Shown here: positions 57,887-64,000 of the stretch, piece by piece | How the letters are laid out: each line of letters opens with the position of its first letter | Position numbering within the stretch: the first letter of the stretch is position 1 | NCBI RefSeq assembly: GCF_014595945.1 | Contig: NZ_JABXWU010000008.1 | Coordinates: 41,651 to 105,650, forward strand | Reading direction: 5' to 3' | Length of the DNA: 64,000 nucleotides | Source: Alkalibacillus aidingensis | GTDB taxonomy: Bacteria > Bacillota > Bacilli > Bacillales > Alkalibacillaceae | Position numbers and translations under genes: made by a program | The notes under the pieces: model-generated | Told to the model about the DNA's origin: nothing | The model's database searches: none | The model's input: the letters and a program-made list of their open reading frames with translations, nothing else

Positions 57887-59623
57887 TTAGTTTAATGTTA
57901 CATCTTTAAGCTGGTAGATACCTAATGCGTCTACCCAGAAACCTTCAACTTCTTCACGAACACCAGTTAGGTAGTTCTGGTGGTGAACGTAAAGCATAGG
58001 AGCTAATTCAGTTAATAACTCTTGAGCTTCAGAGTAGATTTCTTGACGTGCATCTGGATCTGCCTCGCGACGACCAGCATCAAGTAGTTCGTCTAACTCA
58101 TCGTTAGCTAAGAAACTACGGTTACCAGTTGCACCGTGTGCACTAGAGTGGAATAAAGCGTATAGGCCGTAGTCTGCGTCAGCTGTAACTGTAGACCAAC
58201 CTAATACGAACATGTCATGCTCACCATTAGATGTTTGATCTAAGTAAGCACCCCACTCAAGCTCTTCAACTTCAACGTCAATACCATAGTCAGATAAAGC
58301 ATCTTGTACGTAAAGAGCTGTTTCTACACGTTGTTCGTTATCGTTAGTCCATAGAGTTGTTTCGAAACCATCACCATAACCAGCTTCCTCAAGTAGTTCT
58401 TGAGCACGGTCAGGATCGTAATCTAGTCCAGGAACATCTGGGTCATAACCGAATACATCCGGAGCTAATGGACCAACAGCTGGGATACCATTACCTTCAT
58501 AGATACCTTCGATGATTTCTTCCTGGTTGATTGCGTAGTTGATAGCTTGGCGTACGCGTGGGTCGTCAAATGGTTCTTTTTCAACGTTAAATCCAATGTA
58601 AGATAAGCTTACAGATTCTTGAACATTAACAAAAGTCTCCTCAGCATTATCTACACGAGAAACGTCAGTTGGTTGAACTGGGTCAGCAATATGAGAGTGA
58701 CCTGTTTCAAGTTCAGCGATACGAGCACCTGGCTCAGGAATAACCTTGAATGTTACCGCTCCTGGTAAAGCATTCTCACCCCAGTAGTCTTCGTTACGTA
58801 CTAGAGTTGTTTCTTCACCAGAAATACGTTCTTCAAGTTTGAAGAAACCAGTACCATGTGGGTTGCTTGCTACGTAAGTACCAACGTACTCTGAGATTTC
58901 TTCATAAACTTCTTCAAATTCTTCTCCGCCTTCAGCGCGAAGTTCATAATACTCTTCTACTGACATATCAACGCCAGCTTCTTCTAAAGCTTGCTCATAG
59001 TCAGCTGTGATTGCTTCTTCACTAATGATACCACCAGCATCGTGTGCTAAGTGTGATAGTAATGGAGCAAATGGGTATTCAGTTGTAATGTGTACTTCAT
59101 AGTCACCTTCAACTGAAACTTCTTCGATCATTTCATATAAGAATTCACGTGGAGAAGCCATTGCTGGGTCCATTACACGCTCTAGGTTTGTTTTTACTGC
59201 TGATGCAGTAAACTCACTACCATCGTGGAACTCTACGCCTTCTTCTAAGTAGAATGCGTACGTTGTTTCATCGATTTGCTCCCAGTCATGTGCAAGACCT
59301 GGAACAATTTCCATGTTCTCGTCTTGTTTAACTAGGTTTTCGTAAATGTTTTCACGAACGTTACTTGATGGAACGTCGTTGTCCCCGTGTGGATCTAATG
59401 AAACTAAATCAGATGAAACTGCTAGAACAACGTGATCCCCATCAACATCTACATCGCTTTCTGTATCAGCGCCATCATTTTCATCAGTAGATTCTTCTGA
59501 ACCTGTGTCCGGATCATCACCAGAAGTGTCATCATCGCCACTTCCATCACCAGCACAAGCAGCAAGTACTAATGAGAAAACTAGCATCATTGCTAATAGC
59601 CAAAGTGTTTTGTTTGACTTCAT
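57887..59623 (-). CDS. oppA: Oligopeptide/dipeptide ABC transporter binding lipoprotein (SBP family 5)
   Basis: A 578-residue lipoprotein. The signal has lipobox LVLAACAG, then a very acidic linker (about residues 24-60) and a family-5 solute-binding domain: VRENIYENLVKQDENMEIV, GLAHDWEQIDETTYAFYLEE, the typical VEFHDGSEFTASAVKTNLER, and FDDPRVRQAINYAINQEEII. It binds peptides (or possibly another family-5 ligand such as nickel or opines). Divergent from dppCBDF. It carries an unusually high share of Asp and Glu, as expected for a salt-adapted surface protein. Its promoter is listed separately. Confidence 0.92.
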   Translation of the reverse strand: MKSNKTLWLLAMMLVFSLVLAACAGDGSGDDDTSGDDPDTGSEESTDENDGADTESDVDVDGDHVVLAVSSDLVSLDPHGDNDVPSSNVRENIYENLVKQDENMEIVPGLAHDWEQIDETTYAFYLEEGVEFHDGSEFTASAVKTNLERVMDPAMASPREFLYEMIEEVSVEGDYEVHITTEYPFAPLLSHLAHDAGGIISEEAITADYEQALEEAGVDMSVEEYYELRAEGGEEFEEVYEEISEYVGTYVASNPHGTGFFKLEERISGEETTLVRNEDYWGENALPGAVTFKVIPEPGARIAELETGHSHIADPVQPTDVSRVDNAEETFVNVQESVSLSYIGFNVEKEPFDDPRVRQAINYAINQEEIIEGIYEGNGIPAVGPLAPDVFGYDPDVPGLDYDPDRAQELLEEAGYGDGFETTLWTNDNEQRVETALYVQDALSDYGIDVEVEELEWGAYLDQTSNGEHDMFVLGWSTVTADADYGLYALFHSSAHGATGNRSFLANDELDELLDAGRREADPDARQEIYSEAQELLTELAPMLYVHHQNYLTGVREEVEGFWVDALGIYQLKDVTLN

Positions 59624-59688
59624 GCTTGTGTAACCCCCTTGGTTAATTTAAATTTTAAGACCTATATATTAGTAGGCCCTCAACGATA

Positions 59689-59717
59689 AATATAAATCAT
59701 TTTCAAACTATTAGCAA
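59689..59717 (-). promoter_or_regulatory. Candidate promoter of oppA
   Basis: Minus-strand TTGCTA (plus 59712-59717), 17-bp spacer, TATATT (59689-59694), about 66 nt before the oppA ATG. Confidence 0.45.
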
Positions 59718-59849
59718 GGTTATATTTTGTCAAAATTTATATAGTTGGTATTTATCACATAATAAAAAGCATATATAATATATGGTAGGGTTTTATCTAT
59801 TTTCTATATTATCTATCAATTCTGAATTGACTTAATATGGGGTAAATTG

Positions 59850-59878
59850 TTGTAAATCATCGAATATCCGTTTATGAT
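59850..59878 (+). promoter_or_regulatory. Candidate promoter of dppCBDF
   Basis: TTGTAA (59850-59855), 17-bp spacer, TATGAT (59873-59878), about 140 nt before the first gene of the permease operon. Confidence 0.5.
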
Positions 59879-60018
59879 AGTTGAGACAGTGGACTCAGCT
59901 AGAATTATTTTACCAAAAACAAACAGATATACTGAATTGATAGTATGGTAGAATAAGACCACGTGAGTTGTTACTTAATTTTTCTAAAAATTTAGGATGC
60001 TTTAAAGGGGGTATAACT

Positions 60019-60918
60019 GTGACAAATCAACAACAAGTAGAACAAGGCGATAAAAAGCAGAAGGTAGAAAACCCTAAAGTTAAAAGTATAAAAGATTTCT
60101 ACCGACGCCTTAAAAAGAATAAAGCAGCGTTAATCGGCTTTTATACGATCTTGATTTTAATCGCAGTATCTATTATTGGTCCATTCTTAACATCACATGA
60201 TCCAAATAGTACGAACGTAACTGAAAGGTTCCAAGGACCATCAGCGGAATATTGGTTCGGTACCGATCATATGGGACGAGATATATTCACAAGAATTATC
60301 CATGGTATGTCCTTAACCTTAGGAATTGGCTTTGCTTCAGTTATTATGGGGGCATTAGTAGGTATTCCAATCGGTATTATTTCTGGGTATTACGGTGGTC
60401 GTATCGATAATATCATTATGAGATTAATAGATATTTTACTAGCTTTCCCTGGTATTTTACTAGCACTAGCAATTGTAAGTATTTTAGGCGGAAGTTTAGT
60501 AAACGTTACCATTGCTGTTGCGATCTATGCGATCCCTGGTTTCGCACGTATTATTCGTGGTTCAACTTTAGCAGCTAAAAAGCTAGAGTATGTTGATGCG
60601 ATTAGAGCATTGGGCGCTAAAGATGGAAGAATTATTTTCAAGCATATTATGCCTAACGTTCTCTCTCCAGTAATAGTTAATGCAACATTATATATTGCAA
60701 GTGCTGTTTTAACAGCAGCAGGTCTTTCCTTCTTGGGAATGGGTGCACAGCCGCCAACACCTGAGTGGGGCGCGATGTTGAACGATGGTAGAGGTTATAT
60801 GTATGATGCTGGTCATATTGCGTTTTTCCCAGGCATGTTCATCGTTATTGTTGTACTAGCATTTAACATTTTTGGCGATGGATTAAGAGATGCTCTGGAT
60901 CCAAAGATGAAAAAATAG
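60019..60918 (+). CDS. dppC: Peptide ABC transporter permease (OppC/DppC type)
   Basis: A 299-residue permease with a polar N-terminus of about 45 residues and six helices. It shows GPSAEYWFGTDHMGRDIFTR (DppC hallmark), the coupling loop EYVDAIRALGAKDGRIIFKH and LSFLGMGAQPPTPEWGAML. GTG 60019 with AAAGGGGG eight bases upstream is the start; the longer frame from 59968 is rejected. The order C-B-D-F differs from the usual B-C-D-F. Confidence 0.93.
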   Translation: MTNQQQVEQGDKKQKVENPKVKSIKDFYRRLKKNKAALIGFYTILILIAVSIIGPFLTSHDPNSTNVTERFQGPSAEYWFGTDHMGRDIFTRIIHGMSLTLGIGFASVIMGALVGIPIGIISGYYGGRIDNIIMRLIDILLAFPGILLALAIVSILGGSLVNVTIAVAIYAIPGFARIIRGSTLAAKKLEYVDAIRALGAKDGRIIFKHIMPNVLSPVIVNATLYIASAVLTAAGLSFLGMGAQPPTPEWGAMLNDGRGYMYDAGHIAFFPGMFIVIVVLAFNIFGDGLRDALDPKMKK

Positions 60919-60936
60919 AAAAGAGGTGCAAAATAG

Positions 60937-61860
60937 ATGACAGTATATATTATACGCCGTTTGATTCAACTGATCCCGGTCTTGCTCGGTGTTACGATAT
61001 TAGTATTCTTGCTAATGCACCTAACACCAGGTAACCCTGCTCAATTGATGGCTGGTGAGAACGCACCACCGGAGACAGTTGAAAGAATAGAAGATCGACT
61101 AGGATTAAATGATCCATTACCGGTTCAGTATTTTGATTATATAACGGGTGTTGTACAAGGTGACTTAGGTACATCTATGCGTTATAATACACCGGTAATT
61201 GATGAAGTTGGTGATAGATTTTGGGTAACCATGGAGTTAGCGATTTATGCTACATTATTAAGTATCTTCTTAGGTTTAATAGCAGGTATTATTTCTGCCG
61301 TAAGACAATATTCAGTTTCTGACGTGACGATTATGATCATTGCCTTATTCGGTTTATCCATGCCGAACTTCTGGTTAGGTCTGATGTTAATGCAATGGTT
61401 TGCGATTAACCTAGGTTGGTTCCCACCAACAGGTTGGGGCTCACCAAGTCAAGTATTACTACCGGTCATCACCCTCGGTACAGCGGGGGCAGCGATTATA
61501 GCACGTATGACTCGTTCAAGTATGCTTGAGGTAATCTCTCAGGACTATATCAGAACTGCACGAGCTAAAGGTGTTAAAGAGCGAATTGTTGTTTATAAAC
61601 ACGCCCTTAAGAACGCATTAATCCCGGTAGTTACGGTTGTTGGTTTACAGTTCGGTTCGTTATTAGCAGGTGCTGTACTAACGGAGGAAGTGTTCGCGAT
61701 TAATGGTATGGGTCGTCTATTGGTTGACTCAATTATGAACCGTGACTTCCCAGTTGTTCAGGCATGTATTTTGATTATTTCAGTCGTGTTCGTTGTCGTT
61801 AACTTATTAGTAGATATTTCTTACAGATTCTTAAATAAACGTATCGACCTTAATGAATAA
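60937..61860 (+). CDS. dppB: Peptide ABC transporter permease (OppB/DppB type)
   Basis: A 307-residue permease with six helices. It opens YIIRRLIQLIPVLLGVTILV, and LTPGNPAQLMAGENAPPE, LMQWFAINLGWFPPTGWGS and the coupling loop DYIRTARAKGVKERIVVYKH are DppB features. It forms the channel with DppC. AGAGGTG precedes the ATG; it lies 18 nt after dppC. Confidence 0.94.
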   Translation: MTVYIIRRLIQLIPVLLGVTILVFLLMHLTPGNPAQLMAGENAPPETVERIEDRLGLNDPLPVQYFDYITGVVQGDLGTSMRYNTPVIDEVGDRFWVTMELAIYATLLSIFLGLIAGIISAVRQYSVSDVTIMIIALFGLSMPNFWLGLMLMQWFAINLGWFPPTGWGSPSQVLLPVITLGTAGAAIIARMTRSSMLEVISQDYIRTARAKGVKERIVVYKHALKNALIPVVTVVGLQFGSLLAGAVLTEEVFAINGMGRLLVDSIMNRDFPVVQACILIISVVFVVVNLLVDISYRFLNKRIDLNE

Positions 61861-61884
61861 TAGATGAAAGTGAGGTGTAGTGAG

Positions 61885-62916
61885 ATGAGTCAAGAATCAA
61901 TTTTAGAAGTAAAAGATTTACGTACGTCATTCTTTGTAGAAGGTGATGAAGTAAAAGCGGTTGACGGCGTTACCTTTGACGTACCTAAAGGTAAAACATT
62001 AGGGATTGTTGGTGAGTCAGGCTCTGGTAAAAGTATTAGTGCCTTATCAATCTTACAACTTATTGATTCGCCTGGTAAGATTGTAGGTGGTGAGGTCCAC
62101 TTTAAAGGGGAAAACCTACTGGATTATAGTACAGCTGATATGCGTAAAATCCGTGGTAACCAAATCTCAATGATTTTCCAGGAGCCAATGACATCACTAA
62201 ACCCTGTATATACAATTGGTCAACAAATCCGTGAAGCATTAAAGATTCACAGAGGATTAGATAAAAAAGATGGAACGGAAAAAGCTGTTGAGCTACTTGA
62301 GCTTGTTGGAATTCCGTCTCCAAGAAAACGTGTGACACAGTATCCGTTTGAGCTTTCAGGTGGTATGCGTCAGCGTGTGATGATTGCGATGGCTTTAGCT
62401 TGTAATCCAGAATTGCTAATTGCCGATGAGCCAACTACGGCTTTAGACGTGACGATTCAAGCACAAATCCTTGAATTAATTAAGGAATTACAAGATGAAT
62501 TTGGTATGTCTGTAGTGATGATCACTCACGACCTAGGAGTGGTAGCAGAGACGTGTGACTACGTAGCTGTTATGTACTGTGGTAAAGTTGTTGAGTATGC
62601 AGATGTTAAGACTTTATTTAAAAACCCAAGACACCCATATACTGTAGGGCTATTGAACTCACTACCTCGTAGTGATGTGGACCAAGAAGAGTTGATTCCT
62701 ATTAAAGGAACAGTTCCTGCACCACATGAAATGCCAGATGGTTGTCGATTTGCGCCACGTTGCCCATTCGCAACAGAGTTATGTCACCGTGAACTTCCAA
62801 ACCTTGATGATGTTGGAGAAGGTGAACAAATACGCTGTTGGATTTACACTGATGAATGGGACGGCGATCCGGAGGTGAAAGTGTATGACCCAGAAAGAAC
62901 TTCTGAAGATAAATAA
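61885..62916 (+). CDS. dppD: Peptide ABC transporter ATPase (OppD/DppD type)
   Basis: A 343-residue ABC ATPase. Walker [22 protein letters not shown]-loop [19 protein letters not shown], signature [18 protein letters not shown], Walker [21 protein letters not shown]. The C-terminal Cys-rich [17 protein letters not shown] is the oligopeptide-transporter C-terminal motif, which in some homologues binds an Fe-S cluster. ATG 61885 with GAGGTG seven bases upstream. Overlaps dppF by 32 nt. Confidence 0.94.
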   Translation: MSQESILEVKDLRTSFFVEGDEVKAVDGVTFDVPKGKTLGIVGESGSGKSISALSILQLIDSPGKIVGGEVHFKGENLLDYSTADMRKIRGNQISMIFQEPMTSLNPVYTIGQQIREALKIHRGLDKKDGTEKAVELLELVGIPSPRKRVTQYPFELSGGMRQRVMIAMALACNPELLIADEPTTALDVTIQAQILELIKELQDEFGMSVVMITHDLGVVAETCDYVAVMYCGKVVEYADVKTLFKNPRHPYTVGLLNSLPRSDVDQEELIPIKGTVPAPHEMPDGCRFAPRCPFATELCHRELPNLDDVGEGEQIRCWIYTDEWDGDPEVKVYDPERTSEDK

Positions 62917-63922
62917 TTTAAAACAATATTTCCCTATCAAAGGTGGGATCTTCGGTCGTACGGTAAATCATGTTAAGGCCGTAGACGATGTCACTTTCAC
63001 GATTTATGAAGGTGAGACAGTCAGTGTCGTAGGTGAATCTGGTTGTGGTAAATCAACAACTGGACGAGCGATCTTACGCCTAGATGATCCAACTGATGGT
63101 AGCATCGAATTTGATGGAAAAGACTTATTGTCATTAAATAAAAATGAAATGCGTAAAATGCGCAAAGACTTACAAATTATTTTCCAGGACCCGTACGCTT
63201 CATTAAATCCACGTATGACCGTTCGTCAAACGTTAAACGAAGCGATGGAAATCCAAGGCGTCGTTCCGAAGAAAGATCGTAATGACCGTATTGCTGAATT
63301 GATGGAAACAGTTGGCTTACAACCACACCAAGCTGACCGTTTTCCACACGAATTCTCAGGTGGTCAGCGTCAACGTATCGGAATTGCCCGTGCACTTTCA
63401 GTTAATCCAAAATTAATTGTCTGTGACGAAGCGGTATCAGCTCTTGACGTATCAATCCAAGCACAGGTGTTGAATTTACTCAAAAAGTTCCAGAAAGAAA
63501 TGAACTTAACTTATCTTTTCATTGCCCATGACTTAGGAGTTGTTCGTCACATTTCTGATCGTATTATCGTTATGTATTTAGGTAAGATTGTGGAAATTGG
63601 TGATACTAAATCAATCTTTGAAAATCCACAACACCCATATACAAAAGCTTTACTATCAGCGATTCCAGTACCGGATCCAGAGAATAAAACAGAGAGAATC
63701 TTCTTACAAGGTGATGTTCCTTCACCAATTGATCCTCCTGCTGGTTGTCGCTTCCACACAAGATGTCCATTCGCGACAGATAAGTGTAAGGAAGATACAC
63801 CAGAGCTTCGTACAGAGGATTACATGAATGGTGGCCACCAGGCTGCATGTCACTATATTAAGGAAATTGAGACTGGTGCACACAAACCAACAAGATCAAC
63901 TTCAAAAGTAAGAGATATTTAA
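62885..63922 (+). CDS. dppF: Peptide ABC transporter ATPase (OppF/DppF type)
   Basis: A 345-residue ABC ATPase paired with DppD. Walker [21 protein letters not shown]-loop [19 protein letters not shown], signature [20 protein letters not shown], Walker [21 protein letters not shown], and the C-terminal [25 protein letters not shown] precedes the ATG inside the end of dppD, so translation is coupled. Last gene of the operon in the window. Confidence 0.94.
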   Translation: MTQKELLKINNLKQYFPIKGGIFGRTVNHVKAVDDVTFTIYEGETVSVVGESGCGKSTTGRAILRLDDPTDGSIEFDGKDLLSLNKNEMRKMRKDLQIIFQDPYASLNPRMTVRQTLNEAMEIQGVVPKKDRNDRIAELMETVGLQPHQADRFPHEFSGGQRQRIGIARALSVNPKLIVCDEAVSALDVSIQAQVLNLLKKFQKEMNLTYLFIAHDLGVVRHISDRIIVMYLGKIVEIGDTKSIFENPQHPYTKALLSAIPVPDPENKTERIFLQGDVPSPIDPPAGCRFHTRCPFATDKCKEDTPELRTEDYMNGGHQAACHYIKEIETGAHKPTRSTSKVRDI

Positions 63923-63932
63923 ATGAAGAAAG

Positions 63933-64000
63933 TGGCTGGGACAAAACCAGTAAATGGTAATTAAAAATGGTCATTTCTAACCGGGTGTTAGAAATGACCA
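63933..64000 (+). repeat. Intergenic GGCTGGGACAAAA-type element with perfect hairpin
   Basis: GTGGCTGGGACAAAACC (63932-63948) resembles a short motif found in many Bacillales intergenic repeats. It is followed by a perfect 14-bp stem TGGTCATTTCTAAC (63968-63981) and GTTAGAAATGACCA (63987-64000) with a 5-nt loop, ending exactly at the window edge. It could be the dpp terminator or part of a larger element cut by the window. Confidence 0.6.

Larger units (their letters stand above)
59624..60018. other. Divergent intergenic region between oppA and dppC
   Basis: About 395 bp, very AT-rich. It holds one candidate promoter on each strand, listed separately. A GTTGAGACAGTGGACTCAGC stretch (about 59879-59899) contains a GAGnnnnnnnnnCTC half-palindrome. 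No gene or known RNA class is visible. Confidence 0.5.

Overview
The window is about 39-40% GC with compact, Shine-Dalgarno-led genes and many TTG/GTG starts. It encodes a spore coat protein (CotF type), Pst, QueF, TypA and a yrrT-mccAB operon, and its surface lipoproteins are very acidic. Together these point to a spore-forming, salt-adapted member of the Bacillaceae (Firmicutes). A GbsR-type regulator, a betaine-type binding lipoprotein and a NaChBac-type sodium channel fit a halophilic or alkaliphilic lifestyle. I cannot name the species from sequence alone.

Layout. 0-1.6 kb (-): gbsR-like regulator, isochorismatase-family hydrolase and the start of a betaine-type binding lipoprotein. 1.8-7.0 kb: a PrpR-N/AAA/Fis regulator with a decayed AAA+ core, a GAF-EAL c-di-GMP phosphodiesterase, an SRPBCC protein and a multi-TM protein. 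7.3-15.1 kb (+): a c-di-GMP-I riboswitch with a terminator, then a complete Gram-positive Tad/Flp pilus operon (DUF192, two Flp pilins, prepilin peptidase, TadE, TadG, CpaB, TadZ, TadA, TadB, TadC). 15.2-20.4 kb: repeat arrays, ASCH protein, RlmA-like methyltransferase, M20 amidohydrolase, and queF plus a queuosine-precursor transporter behind a preQ1-like leader. 20.5-24.4 kb (-): pstSCAB behind a four-repeat PHO box. 24.5-26.6 kb (-): a guanidine-I riboswitch with a paired SMR exporter and an MFS gene. 26.8-30.2 kb: sodium channel, CotF, padR-DUF1700-DUF4097. 30.2-33.5 kb (-): yrrT-luxS-mccA-mccB. 33.6-34.6 kb: a 53-bp tandem array of 17 copies. 34.9-42.1 kb (-): pdxK, MFS, a Fur-box iron ABC transporter, cysK. 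42.2-44.2 kb (-): a GAF-LOV-PAS-PP2C light-sensor phosphatase. 44.2-51.2 kb: kynA, kynB, kynU, flavin reductase, pabA, pabBC fusion, threonine aldolase. 51.3-57.7 kb: transglycosylase, methionine gamma-lyase, rarD, HesB-like protein, typA. 57.9-64 kb: peptide ABC transporter (divergent oppA and dppCBDF).

Themes. Three riboswitch classes (c-di-GMP-I, preQ1-I, guanidine-I) and three protein-operator systems (PHO box, Fur box, cre) can be read directly. C-di-GMP links the EAL enzyme to the pilus operon. Sulfur metabolism is dense (yrrT-luxS-mccAB, cysK, methionine gamma-lyase). The least explained material is non-coding: tandem arrays with 52- or 53-bp periods (about five helical turns) that share an inverted-repeat plan although their sequences differ, a separate 20-bp array, and two 100-bp MITE-like elements with 8-bp target duplications. 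I saw no tRNA, rRNA, CRISPR, prophage or intact transposase.
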